Part shown: one piece after another, positions 38,501-50,500 of the stretch
How positions within the stretch are numbered: the stretch's first letter is position 1
How the letters are laid out: each line of letters starts with the position of its first letter
Assembly: GCF_023159225.1 (NCBI RefSeq)
Contig: NC_063169.1
Coordinates: 59,917,934-59,981,933 of the forward strand
Length of the DNA stretch: 64,000 nucleotides
Direction of reading: 5' to 3'
DNA from: Perognathus longimembris pacificus
Lineage: Eukaryota; Chordata; Mammalia; Rodentia; Heteromyidae
The notes under the pieces: model-generated
The model's database searches: none
What the model was told of the DNA's origin: nothing
What the model saw: only the letters and a program-made list of their open reading frames with translations
Translations under genes and position numbers: made by a program

Positions 38501-41500
38501 ATACGGATGAATTGGGGGAAGAATCGTGTGAGTTTCATTGAAGTAGAGTATGACTCTCTACTGGGGAGCCAGACATTTTGGGAATAACCATGAGCTCCTG
38601 TTTGCTACATGCCTTGAGGATGCCAAAAGAAAAATACATGATAGCAGGGAAAAGCAAACTGCTCATTTTGGAGAAATGCCTGAAATTGTCCCAGATAAGT
38701 TATTTTTTGTTTTGTTTTGTTTTTTTGGCCAGTCCTGGGCCTTGGACTCAGGGCCTGAGCACTGTCCCTGGCTTCTTTCCGCTCAAGGCTAGCACTCTGC
38801 CACTTGAGCCACAGCGCCACTTCTGGCCGTTTTCTGTATATGTGGTGCTGGGGAATCGAACCTAGGGCCTCGTGTATCCGAGGCAGGCACTCTTGCCACT
38901 AGGCTATATCCCCAGCCCCCAGATAAGTTATTTTTTGAGTTACACTCTCATTTATTAAAAAAGAATTTCTGGGAGTAATAGAGTATTAGTATTATGGACA
39001 AATATTCCCTAAGGTTTTTGGAAGGCAAAGCCAAAATATGGCTTACATAATTATAAAGAAAATCATCTAACTCCCTGAGATAAGAATCAAGAACTATAAC
39101 TAACAAAGGCCTTTCATATCTAAAGCATAGCTAAGGAAACTTTCCCAAACCAAAAAAGCAACTCAATATACCACAATAAATTTAGGACAACAATCCTAAC
39201 TTTAAAGGAGATGTTCACAAATAATTTTGATATGACTTACACAAAGGAGGTTCCATACAAAGATTAAAACACATCACTAGGGCTGGGGATATGGCCTAGT
39301 GGCAAGAGTGCCTGCCTCGGATACACGAGGCCCTAGGTTCGATTCCCCAGCACCACATATACAGAAAACGGCCAGAAGCGGTGCTGTGGCTCAAGCGGCA
39401 GAGTGCTAGCCTTGAGCGGGAAGAAGCCAGGGACAGTGCTCAGGCCCTGAGTCCAAGGCCCAGGACTGGCAAAAAAAAAAACCCAAAAAAACCAAAAAAC
39501 ACATCACTAAAACAACTGGCACCCAGGTATAAGTATCTGAATGGAACTAGGGGCCCAAAGGTATCTGCTTAAGTACTGTCTCTTTGGCATGATCTCTCAA
39601 GCACAGGGTTAGGAAACTATACAAAACCTTTTTTGGAGAGGCAAGAACTCCCCGCGAACAGCTTGTGGGTGGCAGCAGGCCTGCCTAAGCCTCAGCAATG
39701 GATAAAGAATGGAGGTAACAGTCCTTCGGTCCAGGCTGCTGAGCTTCAGAGCCCAGTCAGAAATCTTCCTGAGCTTCACCACTGCATCCTGGCAGCAGAC
39801 CTCGTGCTGACGGTGATAGAAATGTCTTTCCACCGGAGAAAAGTGGAGCCAGTGCGTTTCTTCAGTCTGAGGTGGTATCTGGATCTGTAATGGTGGATGT
39901 GGAAATATAAAGATTTATTCCACTTGACAATTCCACTTTTCATTCCAATTTCCTTTTGTCTTAAAATATCCCTTAACGAAATTTAGCATACTGACTTGGT
40001 CAATCACATCTTTCTTTGCAGACCTCCACAGTATCTTGGCAATAAAACTGTATAGGAGCTGAGGGTTCTTCTTGCAGTAAGGGCGATAGAGAAGCCGAAT
40101 CCACCAATGTCTAATACAGTATGGTTCAATGCCAAGAAACACCACGAGGCCAAAAAGATCTGAAAAGAAAAAAGGCCACAGCACACTGAGAATAAGCACT
40201 TTCATAGATATAACAAAGCACATAGTGCTCTCCATGAATTAAAATGCAGATTTAGTCTCTTTAATCTGAAAGTTAATTTCAATGCAATTTACACTTATTG
40301 AGAATATATTCTGCTCTAAATTTTTCCTGAATACTGAAATGGAAAGTTTATAGAACAGTTAAACTAAACTTGCAATTAATGGAAAATTCTGAAGTTGCCA
40401 CCAAAGATAACCCAGAAAAAGTACTTGCGTATGCTTGACTTAAGAGATACATAAGAAATAACATATATCACTGGGGCTGGGGGCTCACACCTGTAATCCT
40501 AGATACTCAGGAAGCTGAGATCTGAGGATTGTGGCTTGAAGCCAGCCCAGGCAGGGAAGTCTGTGAGAATCTTATCTCAAGCACTAGAAAACCACAAGTG
40601 TTGTGGTTCAAGTGGTAGGATGGTAGCCTTGAGCACAAAGAGCTCAGGGACAATGCCCAGGCCCTGAGTTCAAGCTCCAGGCCTGGCAAAAAAGACAAAT
40701 ATCATACATCAATGCAAGAATTGTTGGATGAGAAAAAAAATTTCTAATCACATAGGAGATATGGAGAATCACTGATGACATACTCTGATCCAGCAAAAGA
40801 ATCATTCTATATGGCTTCAGACAAAGAAAACTATGATTTCTGTTTTAATAATCAGCCAATTGAAATTCTCTTTCCTCCCTTTCTTTCTCCATCTTTGCTC
40901 TTTTCCGTGTCCCCTTTTCTGTCTTCATCCTTCCTTTTCCCTCTTTCTCTCTTTCTGTTTCTGAGTCTGGCTCTTTCTGTTTTCTATCATTTTGAAACAG
41001 AGTTCAATTTTGATCTGTATCTCTAGTTTAGTAGGTACATTAATTACTTAAGAAAATGGGTCTACTTACTACCTAACTAATCCTCAAATATACAAGCAGA
41101 AAAAAAATTAACCAAGTTCACTTAAAAACATAAATACTATCTGGACTGTAGTGACTCTGGCTTGTATCCCATCTAAGGATTATGGTTCAAAGTCAGCTTG
41201 GGCAGAAAAAGTCTATGAGATTCTAGTTTCAAAAAATAACAGCAAACCACTGGCCTGGAGGTGTGGCTCAAGTGGTAGAGGTGCTAGTCAAGCAAATAAG
41301 ATGAGCAAGCCCAGTACTGGCAGGGAAAAAAAAAAAAAAAAAAACGAAAAGATAAGTGCTTGAAACTATTAGCAGTGCACTATACACATTTACATGAGTA
41401 AGGATTTTAAGAGTTTAACATACAGTAAAATATAGTATTATTTCCTCCAACATAATAGAATCTTTGAAATACATTCTACATGTACAGAAACTCTACATTA

Positions 41501-44500
41501 CCCTCCAGTCCTCGCTGTACTGGAGTGCCACTGATGCACCACCGGTTAATCCCAGTTAGGCGCTGAGCCATTTCTGCAGCCTGATGAGAGAGAAATAAGA
41601 AATAAAAGTTATCCAAGCACCGGTGGCTCACAGCTTTAATCCTAGCTACAGAGGAGGCTAAGAATTCAAGGAGCATGATCTGAGGCCAGTCCAAGTTGAA
41701 AAGTTGGTGAAATCTTACCTTTTATTTTTAAAATTATCTTTAAGTAGTTGTAAAAAGGGGTTTCAATTCAGATTATAAGTACAATGCATCTTGATCAATG
41801 TCATTCTTTCCATCATTCATCCCCATCTCCCCACCCTCATCTTGTAAAAAAGCAACAGTAACAGCAAAACACAGAGCTAGAAGTATGGATTAAGAAGCAC
41901 AGTGCCTGCTTAGCAAGCACTTGGCCCTGAGTTAAAAAAAGTTAAGATGTCACTGGAAGAGTGCATGTTAGGCAGACATTTACTCATGAAAAGTCTATGA
42001 ATCTCTATGCTTCAGATTAGATAGTCTATCCTGCTTTATTTAATAGTTGCCACATTCATTGACGAATATCACATTGAGCATTTACCATACAGAAGCTCTC
42101 ACTACTTAGAGGCTGCCATGTGCCTCTGTGAAATGTAAAGGTAGTTCAAACACTCAGGGCGAAAAATCTCCCTGCACCACTACATTTCCAACACTACTTC
42201 ATAAAACAGAAATCTATATTAGCAGATTTAACTCATGGATTCAGCTCATGTTATAGACTGGACAGAGAAGGCTGAATCATAATTTTGTCCTCATGTCTAT
42301 TACCATTTTATCTCTCAGAGACAATAAACTACTAAAATTAACTTTTTCTCAAAGCTTCCAGAGCCTGCACTATGAGCTTTCCAGTTAGCAGAAGTTCTTT
42401 TAGAAGTCCCTAAATAGTTTGCTTTGATCTTCATCACACATGTATTGGTATCTTATCCAAGAGTATCTGAGCACCAAATACAGAAAAGTGATTCACACAG
42501 TATCAAAATAATTCCAGAGGGCTATTAAATTAAAAACCTACAGCTTAAGAGAGAAGGAAATGTAATTTCATGATAAGCTAATATTAACAGTGTGAAAAAA
42601 ACTATTCTTCAACGATTAAACTGTTGACATTCCCTCTTTCTTCCCCCTCTGAGACTTTTCAGACTCTAACCTTTACTGTCGGACACTCGACCATCTGAGC
42701 TTCATCAAGGCAGATCCTCCACCATTCCACAGCCACTAGTGGGCTGGGAATGGCCATATAGCGCTTCTGGTTCCGCAGACGACGCCCATCCTCACTATTG
42801 CTATGTGGGATATCGACATAGTTCAGTTCAGAACGGAGGACATCATAGGTAATGATAACTATGTCTTGTTCTGCCAAGAAATGAGGCTGTAAGAAGCCAT
42901 CTTTTTTCACTCCTTGATATACCTAGAAGTAATCAACATCAACAGTTATTATAGACAAGACTCATCAATGACTAGACATTCACATAGGCATTTATACCCT
43001 AATGAGCCCTTCATATTGGCTTAGGACACCATATAGGCCATGAGATCAGTTGGCACTTGAGAGAAAAACTGGAATTCAGCAGTGACAAGTCAGAGGACAG
43101 CTAGATTACACAATACTGCCATTGGCTGGTTTTCTTTCTGAAAGAAACAGCACTAACCAGTTCTTTCCCATTGACAGAATCAAGAATTACTGAAAAAGCT
43201 TTCATATCTTTTGACTCAAAAGTAGTTTCAACTTTTGACCTGAAATCAAAGAATGCATTCTACTGTTCAATTTCTTAATTTTAATTTTCTCCTCAAGCTG
43301 ATTTAATGCTAGTGTTCTATCAGTAATTTAGTTTGGGTGGATGATAAAACAAAAAGTACAGTGATTATAACAACTCCTGAAGAAGCAAAAATTTTCCATG
43401 TTTCTACCCCTCTTTAAGCCTCCACTGCCTTTACCAAGACTCGAAGGGATGAGGACTTGACGTGCCGGTTGATCTCATCCACCCACTGGTGACAGATGGA
43501 ACTTGGAGAGATGATCAGAGTGGCTCTTGTGGACACCGGGTCCATTGCAACAAGGCAGTGGGGGCAGTAGAAAGGCTTAATCTTCAGATTTTTCTCTTCA
43601 TAGTTCACACACTTGGCATGTTGCCACAGGTGGCATTTCAGGCACTGAACCCGAGGCTTCCGGTCTATCTGGCCAACTTCACCACATATGCACTCAAAGC
43701 GATAGTCAGAGGTATTGTAGGGAGTCTCAGGAGGAGACTGTGGCACCTCATCACCAGCAGTGTTCAGAAGCTGAGCGTGGTCCTTTGATTCATGCTCTTG
43801 TTTGACTTCAGATTCACATGCACTCTCAGACATAGGAACATCAGCAATCCCAGAGTCATTTGTAGCTAGACAGTGAACTTGTGAATTAGGACTGCTAGCA
43901 GGTGGAGTTTTTCCTTGGTCTGCGAGTAGCTTTTTCCTTGGTTTACTACAATTTCTCCTTGCTTTATCATAATAGCAGTAAGGATCATCACCATCGTCAG
44001 AAGTGTTTGAGGGCAAGTATTCAAAATCAGTGTCCTTGTTCCCTAATTTTCTGGAATCTTTCTGAATTCTCCTTGGGCTTCCTACTACCTATGGGAAAAA
44101 AAATCACATTTAGTTAACTTTTTTCAATATAGTTATATTTCTGAAACTCAACTCCTAACTTTGTGCACTCTTGTACCTAGTCTTTGCTCCCTTTTCCCTG
44201 AGGAGACTCATCCTGACAGAAAGCTTCTAACCTATCCTCTGTCAGAACTCTCTAAGCTGCAGAGAAACAACAGGAAGACTACTTCATACAAGAATGATCT
44301 GGAGAGGTGAGATCAGAAAGAAAAATGAAGCTACTGACATTTGGTATTAACTTTTTAATGACTTATAGTCTGTTTAAATCAGTGGAAGAGCATAACATTA
44401 CAGTATATTAACATAAAAAGTAAGGCAAAAACCAAAGTACCAAGTGCTAAAAAATAAGTTAATTTATTCTGACCTGTGATTAGCAAATACATTTCCCTAT

Positions 44501-47500
44501 CCTTTCCTTTTCTATGTGTGTGCATTCTGCCTCTCATTAAATTGCATTTTGAATAATTAAGAGGCTGGGGATATGAACAGGAGCAATATTGATTCCTGGT
44601 CACAAAAGATTTCAGAAGAACATTAAGCAGAAGGATGCTGAAAAAAGCCTAACGGGTTCATACTGTAGGTGGTAGTGTGATAAGCAGGTAGGTAAAAGAA
44701 ATAGTTTCTAATAAATGATGTCAGAGTTAAGTTAAGCAGAAGAGTTGAGATATTTAACACAGAATCAAAGGCATTAATTTACATTTGCTTTGGCTAGTGG
44801 CAGCAGGATTACTAAAAGCTTACAAGTTCTCTGTAGTTTTCTATTGTACCTGAGGGATAATGTTGAAGAGTTCTTATTCCAGGAAATGAAATTATTTTCT
44901 GTTGTTCTTTTTCAAAGGCCAATTAGTCTTTTCTGTATTTTTACTTGCAAATACTATGCTTATTTTACTAGAAGAAAACTGAAATTACTGGACCAAATGG
45001 AAGCAGTTTAATAACACTATATAAAAAGTGAAGCTGTAGCTCAATTAGTAGAGCATTAACCTTGATAAGTGGTAATTATAATAATATACAAAATTTATTT
45101 AAGCATTGACACTAGGAAAATGAGAATGGAAAACAGGAATATAAAAGGTAGAAAGACATATCAAATATTATGTAAACTAAAGGATACTCTAATATTTCTA
45201 AAAATATGTATCGAACTTAACTGCTAACACCACATGAGAACAAAGAAGTTACCTTAAAGTTGATAATATTTAGCCAATTAATTTTATAATTCACCAAACG
45301 GAGGCCTAGTTATGTGCCATGTACTGTTCTATGGGCCTAATGATAAATGAATGAAATTTCTACTCCTCTGGATCTTGTATTTAGAAAGTAGAAAGCTGTC
45401 ATTTCCACAAATGCTTTCGCTAACTAGTATTTTTAAAAAATTCGGTCTTCAAGAGCTTAAGTGTCAAGGTAGGGTGTGTCAACTTATTCTAGAAGGCATC
45501 ACATACAGATAAAGGTAGTTAGAAAATGTTCTCATACATGCTTTTTTGTTTTATCACATATATCCTCTTCCTTATAGTTCTTCCCCAATGTAAAAGTCCC
45601 AGAGAAACCATGGCCTTTGATCTGTTTCACAAGACCTTCGAAAATTAAACATTTCAGCATCCGCTTCAGAAGGCTTCTGTTCCGCTGCACATCATATCTA
45701 TACATAGAACTGAGATACTTGTAGATGGAAAGGATAGAAACACCCTTTTTTCCATTCATTTCTTTCACGGCTGTCAGAATCATCACACGTGTTGCTAAAT
45801 GCAAAAGGATAAGCCAATTCAGTCAAAATGATTACTGTGAAATTCAACTAAAACTCAGCTAATCTTAGCTTGCATTGAGGATTGGTTAAGGAAAAATAAT
45901 TAAAAATTTTACTGAAGTATAGTATAACTTGAAGAACAGACAATAAAATTTATATCAACATATTAAGAAAAATTACCAGAACAAAAATAATTTAGAAAAG
46001 AACTATTCAGGTTAATTTGTTAGTCATATAAGGAAATAATCATTCAAAATAATGAAAGACAGTCCTCACAATTTCCTTAGTTCTTTATGGAACTACTATT
46101 AGTCAGGACAAATGTAAAGTTTGATTTTAATTGTAAGCTAAAGAAATTGAAGTCAATAGACCCAACAAGAACTACTTGGGCCAAGTCAAACAAAAAAAAA
46201 TGGTTTTTGTTAAGGTATTATGAATTATAGTTAAGAAGCCTATTTATACAAAAAATAAACTGTAAGAACAACTATAAAAGAAATGTATCCAATGTCTAAC
46301 GTATGAAACTGTAACCTCTCTGTAACATCACTTTGACAATAAATAAGAAAAAAAGAATTATAAGACATCTCTAAGGATTGAGTAAACGACTAGAAGGATC
46401 ACTGTAAGGAGGTATTTCCTTTAAAAGGCATCATACTTACGTGGGCAATGAACTTTTTCCTTAGGTTCAAATTCCACATTCCGTGTTTTTGTCTCTTTTG
46501 CCTTTCCTCCAAAACAATTTGATGGGATGAAATAATTCACAACTTTCCCCTAATATAACAACATTCCATAGTCACATGTTTGCTTTCAGAATTGTGAACT
46601 GTTTTTAATAACATCAATCATCCTTTCACTAAGGAAATACAGAACAGTTTTATATAATTATGACAGAAAAGGGCTACCATGCCTTTCCCACGTATAAACT
46701 TTATTTTTATTTCAAGCTCACAACTAAATTTACTCTCTGAAATTTTTATCTTAAATCACCTAAATGTTGTACAAAATTGCTGACATTACCTTTTCAGGCA
46801 CATTTTAAAAGAGTTAACAAACTGAGTTCATAATAATGTTAAAAAATGACTTGGAATTAAAATAAGTTAATATGTAGAAAGTCCCAGAAAGAGGTTATGA
46901 ATATTTAAAACAACATACTGAGCTGTTTTTCTCTAAAAGAAACATTGTTTTTTTTCCCCCTCATTACTACTCAGATCTGAACAGTTTGCCCCAGTGAAGT
47001 TATTGTTTTGTCAAGTCTAACGTTTCTATTTGTAAACATAATTATATATTTCAGGAAGAAAACCTAAGAGCATGTTTTATTTAACAATCCATTTACTAAA
47101 CTACTTGTCCTTTTAACATAGCCTTCATTTTAGAGTCTAAGATTTATACCTCAGATTTATATAGCTTTAAAAATAGTTCTCATGCCCAATCCTAGCTAAT
47201 CAGGAGGTTGAGATCTGAGGATTGTGGTTGGAAGTCAACTTGGGCAGGAAAGTCTGTGAGTCTTATCTCCAATTAACTACCCTCAAACCAAAACTGGAGC
47301 TGTGGCTCAAAGTGACAGAGTACTAGCCTTGAGGGAAAAAAAGAAAAGCTCATAACCACCACCACCACCACCAACAAAAAAGTGGTAATACAGAGGCTTG
47401 CAGTGGTGACCGAATATATGAAGTCAACAGAACTTTTGTAAAGGGACTTCTCCCTTGCCAAGTAGTCGGAAGGTGGGAGTTGCTTGCATACACCCTTCCT

Positions 47501-50500
47501 CCTTAGTCAATATCATCAGAGAAGACTCTGCCAGGTCACAACAATCCCATTCTAAGGGCTCACTTGAAGTTAACTATTCATTCACACAGATGATCAGCCA
47601 GAGCAAACAGAAAGTGATGGCTTGTGTGCCAAGCAAATGTTCACAACATGATGATTTCTGAGAACGTATGTGCCCTGCTTTCCTGTGCACCACAGTACTG
47701 CTCCCTACCTCAGGAAGAGTAAGAGCATCTTGTTTGACATCTTGTCGAGTATGTGCTAGAATCAGAGCCAAAACTTCCACTGTCTTTCCAAGACCCATTT
47801 CATCTGCTAAGATCCCACCAAGCAACTGGGGCCCAGAATGCGGGAACTCACGGATGATGCTAAAGGAAAAACAAACAAACAAGAAAAACATATTACGGGA
47901 GCATAAAACATGTTATACTGTTTCTAAGAAAATTAAAAAAAAAGAACTGCATAAAAGTCTGTTTATTGAAACTGTATCTTAGAATGAAATAATTGAAATC
48001 TGATCATTAACAACTGCTTGAGTGGACAATTAAGTCTGCAGAAACAAAAATGGATTGGTAAATATTTGTCATTTTGTTTTCACTTTGACAAATAAAAAAT
48101 TGTGAATCTTCTAAAAGAATTTTTGTAAATCTGAAAAAAACATGAGATAACAAATGATTGTTTAACAATTCCTAAAACTCCTCTGTAAAACACATTGCCA
48201 AAGTTGAGCAAGAAATGTACTCACTGCCTTACATATGAAACTATAACCCCTCTGTGCTTCACTTTGACAACAAAGGAAAAAAAACTGGCCAACTAACAAA
48301 CAAGGTAACAGTTTTCTACTTTGAATAAAAATCTGTTTGTGAATCTTGATAAACTCCTTATGATGCTTTTATTTACTGAAAAAATGGCAAGTGCTATTAG
48401 TTCTAAGTCTGTCCTGGCCATGTAAGTGTTTAATAAGAGTAGTTTAGTATTCTTGTTCAAGATACCACCAAAATTAAGACCAAAAGTTATAATGCCATAT
48501 AGTTTTTCATTGTATTTATTTTCTAAATCAATCACAAATAAATTTTGCCTTACCAGCCTGTGTATGGATTATAGTAGAGTTTCAGCCCCTCAGATGTAAC
48601 AATTTCTCGCCATAAAAAGTGCAGGGAATTTTCTAAAGCAAAAGATAAGCATAACAATAAGATTTCAACTGTTTTTCTTTCTGTCAAATGGTCACTAAGA
48701 TAAAATGAGACAAGATTCTTAGGATCTTGATTCATATCTTTGAGAAGTCTCGGGAAAACTCATGCCACTGACTTACCACATGGGTAAATGGCTAAGAATA
48801 CCTTCAAATCTTTTCTTCTAACATGGTTCTTCAGCATTTTCTGATTAGGTATAAATGCATATAAACAAATAATAAGGCAGAAAAGCAAAGCACAGCAAAC
48901 AGTGGAAGGTCAATACAGAAAAAAGGATATATATCATATATCTACATATGTGTATATATATATCATAACAAAATAGTACTCAATAGAGTTATCTTATAAA
49001 TCACCCAAGAGACAGAACGAAAGTAGGAGGTAAGGCTTAACTGAGGAAGTGTTTCAAACCATAATACCCAAGTGTTGAATCTGCCTCAATAAGAACCACT
49101 AATATTTAAACTGCCAAATGAGAAGTGTGTCTCTACCTCCCAGTGAACCATAAGCAATGTTTTGTTGTGTTCATAAGGGATTAGCACATGAAGTAGGAAT
49201 ACTTTTCAATGAAAGTTGAACATTTTTACCTCTTTTTTATTATGGAGAATTAGTCAACCAGATACTGTCTGTGGACAAAAGAGAATGAAGTACTGATATA
49301 TATATATAGCATATGATATGGCTCAAAATCACAAAACCTTGGTAACAATGGTTGCCTCTTAGGAGTTAGAGTAAGAGAACTATCTGGGCCACAAGGGAAC
49401 TTTATTAGGATGGTAAGAATATTTTACACTAACATCGTGTATAAGAAATAAACATTTTTTTCAATCTGCAGTCAATATTAAAATATTTAGATACTTTACA
49501 TTTTTTTGCTCTGGTACTGTTTAGAATCTTTTGTATACTTTAAACACATAGTACATCTCAATTTGGAGAGTCCTATTTGGGATAATTTCTGTGTTAGTCA
49601 GGTGTCATGATTCCTATCTGAAAAGTTTTCCACAGGCTCATGATGGGATGTTCTTGATGGGTCTTTTGGGAAGTGACTGCAGAATAATGGATTCATCCAC
49701 TGATGGGTTCAGTTTGAAGGACTAGTGGGAGGTGACAGAATCTCCAAGTTGATGAAGGAAGGTGGAATCTAGTTGAAGGGAGTGTGTCTTTGGGTATGTC
49801 CTTGGGGTCACTTTTTTCTTCCACTTTGCCTACAGTTATGCTGTCACATGTTGACTAGCCTTAGGTCTAAAACAATAGGTCCAGTTGACATTGGACTGAG
49901 ACCAATGAAACAAATGACTTAGTTTTAAAAAATTCCAATCAAGGCCAAAACTTGGAAAGAACTAGCCCAAACTTACATTAGGTAAGTTATTTCAGATATC
50001 AATTTTGGATTTTGTAGAAGACAGTTTTGCTCATAGAAATTCCCATTGTATCCTCTCTTCAAGATGCTTTGTCCATGATTTTTTGGTTTTGTTTCTTAGG
50101 GTTTTTTTTTTTTTTTTGGTTGTGGGGCTTGAACCGAGGGGCTGGGCGATGGATGCTTTAATGACTATTCTACCTCCCTTTCTCCCCCCAGCCATCTCTC
50201 ATGTAACCCTCTAATGCATGTGCCTTTCTTTAAGTATTGTATACTTGCCACCAGCAGGTGTGCTTCCCAGGTGCTCTCGCTGAAGCATCCAGTTGACAGC
50301 ATCTCTCTGGTAGGGTCTCAACACAGGGGTCAATGCAGGATGTTGAACATCCATTTGGACAGGCTGTGTCTCTTGTTGATGTGTTTGCTTCACAAAGTGA
50401 TACAGTTCGTCAATATCCTGTCCCTCCGGTTCACTCTCCGAATCTTCCTCATCACCCACTGTGTCTGCATATTCAACAACAACGTACTCATATATGCTCC

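Noticed and set aside
43462..43788. A 108-codon plus-strand open frame.
   Set aside because: It is antisense to the PHD-coding exon 9.
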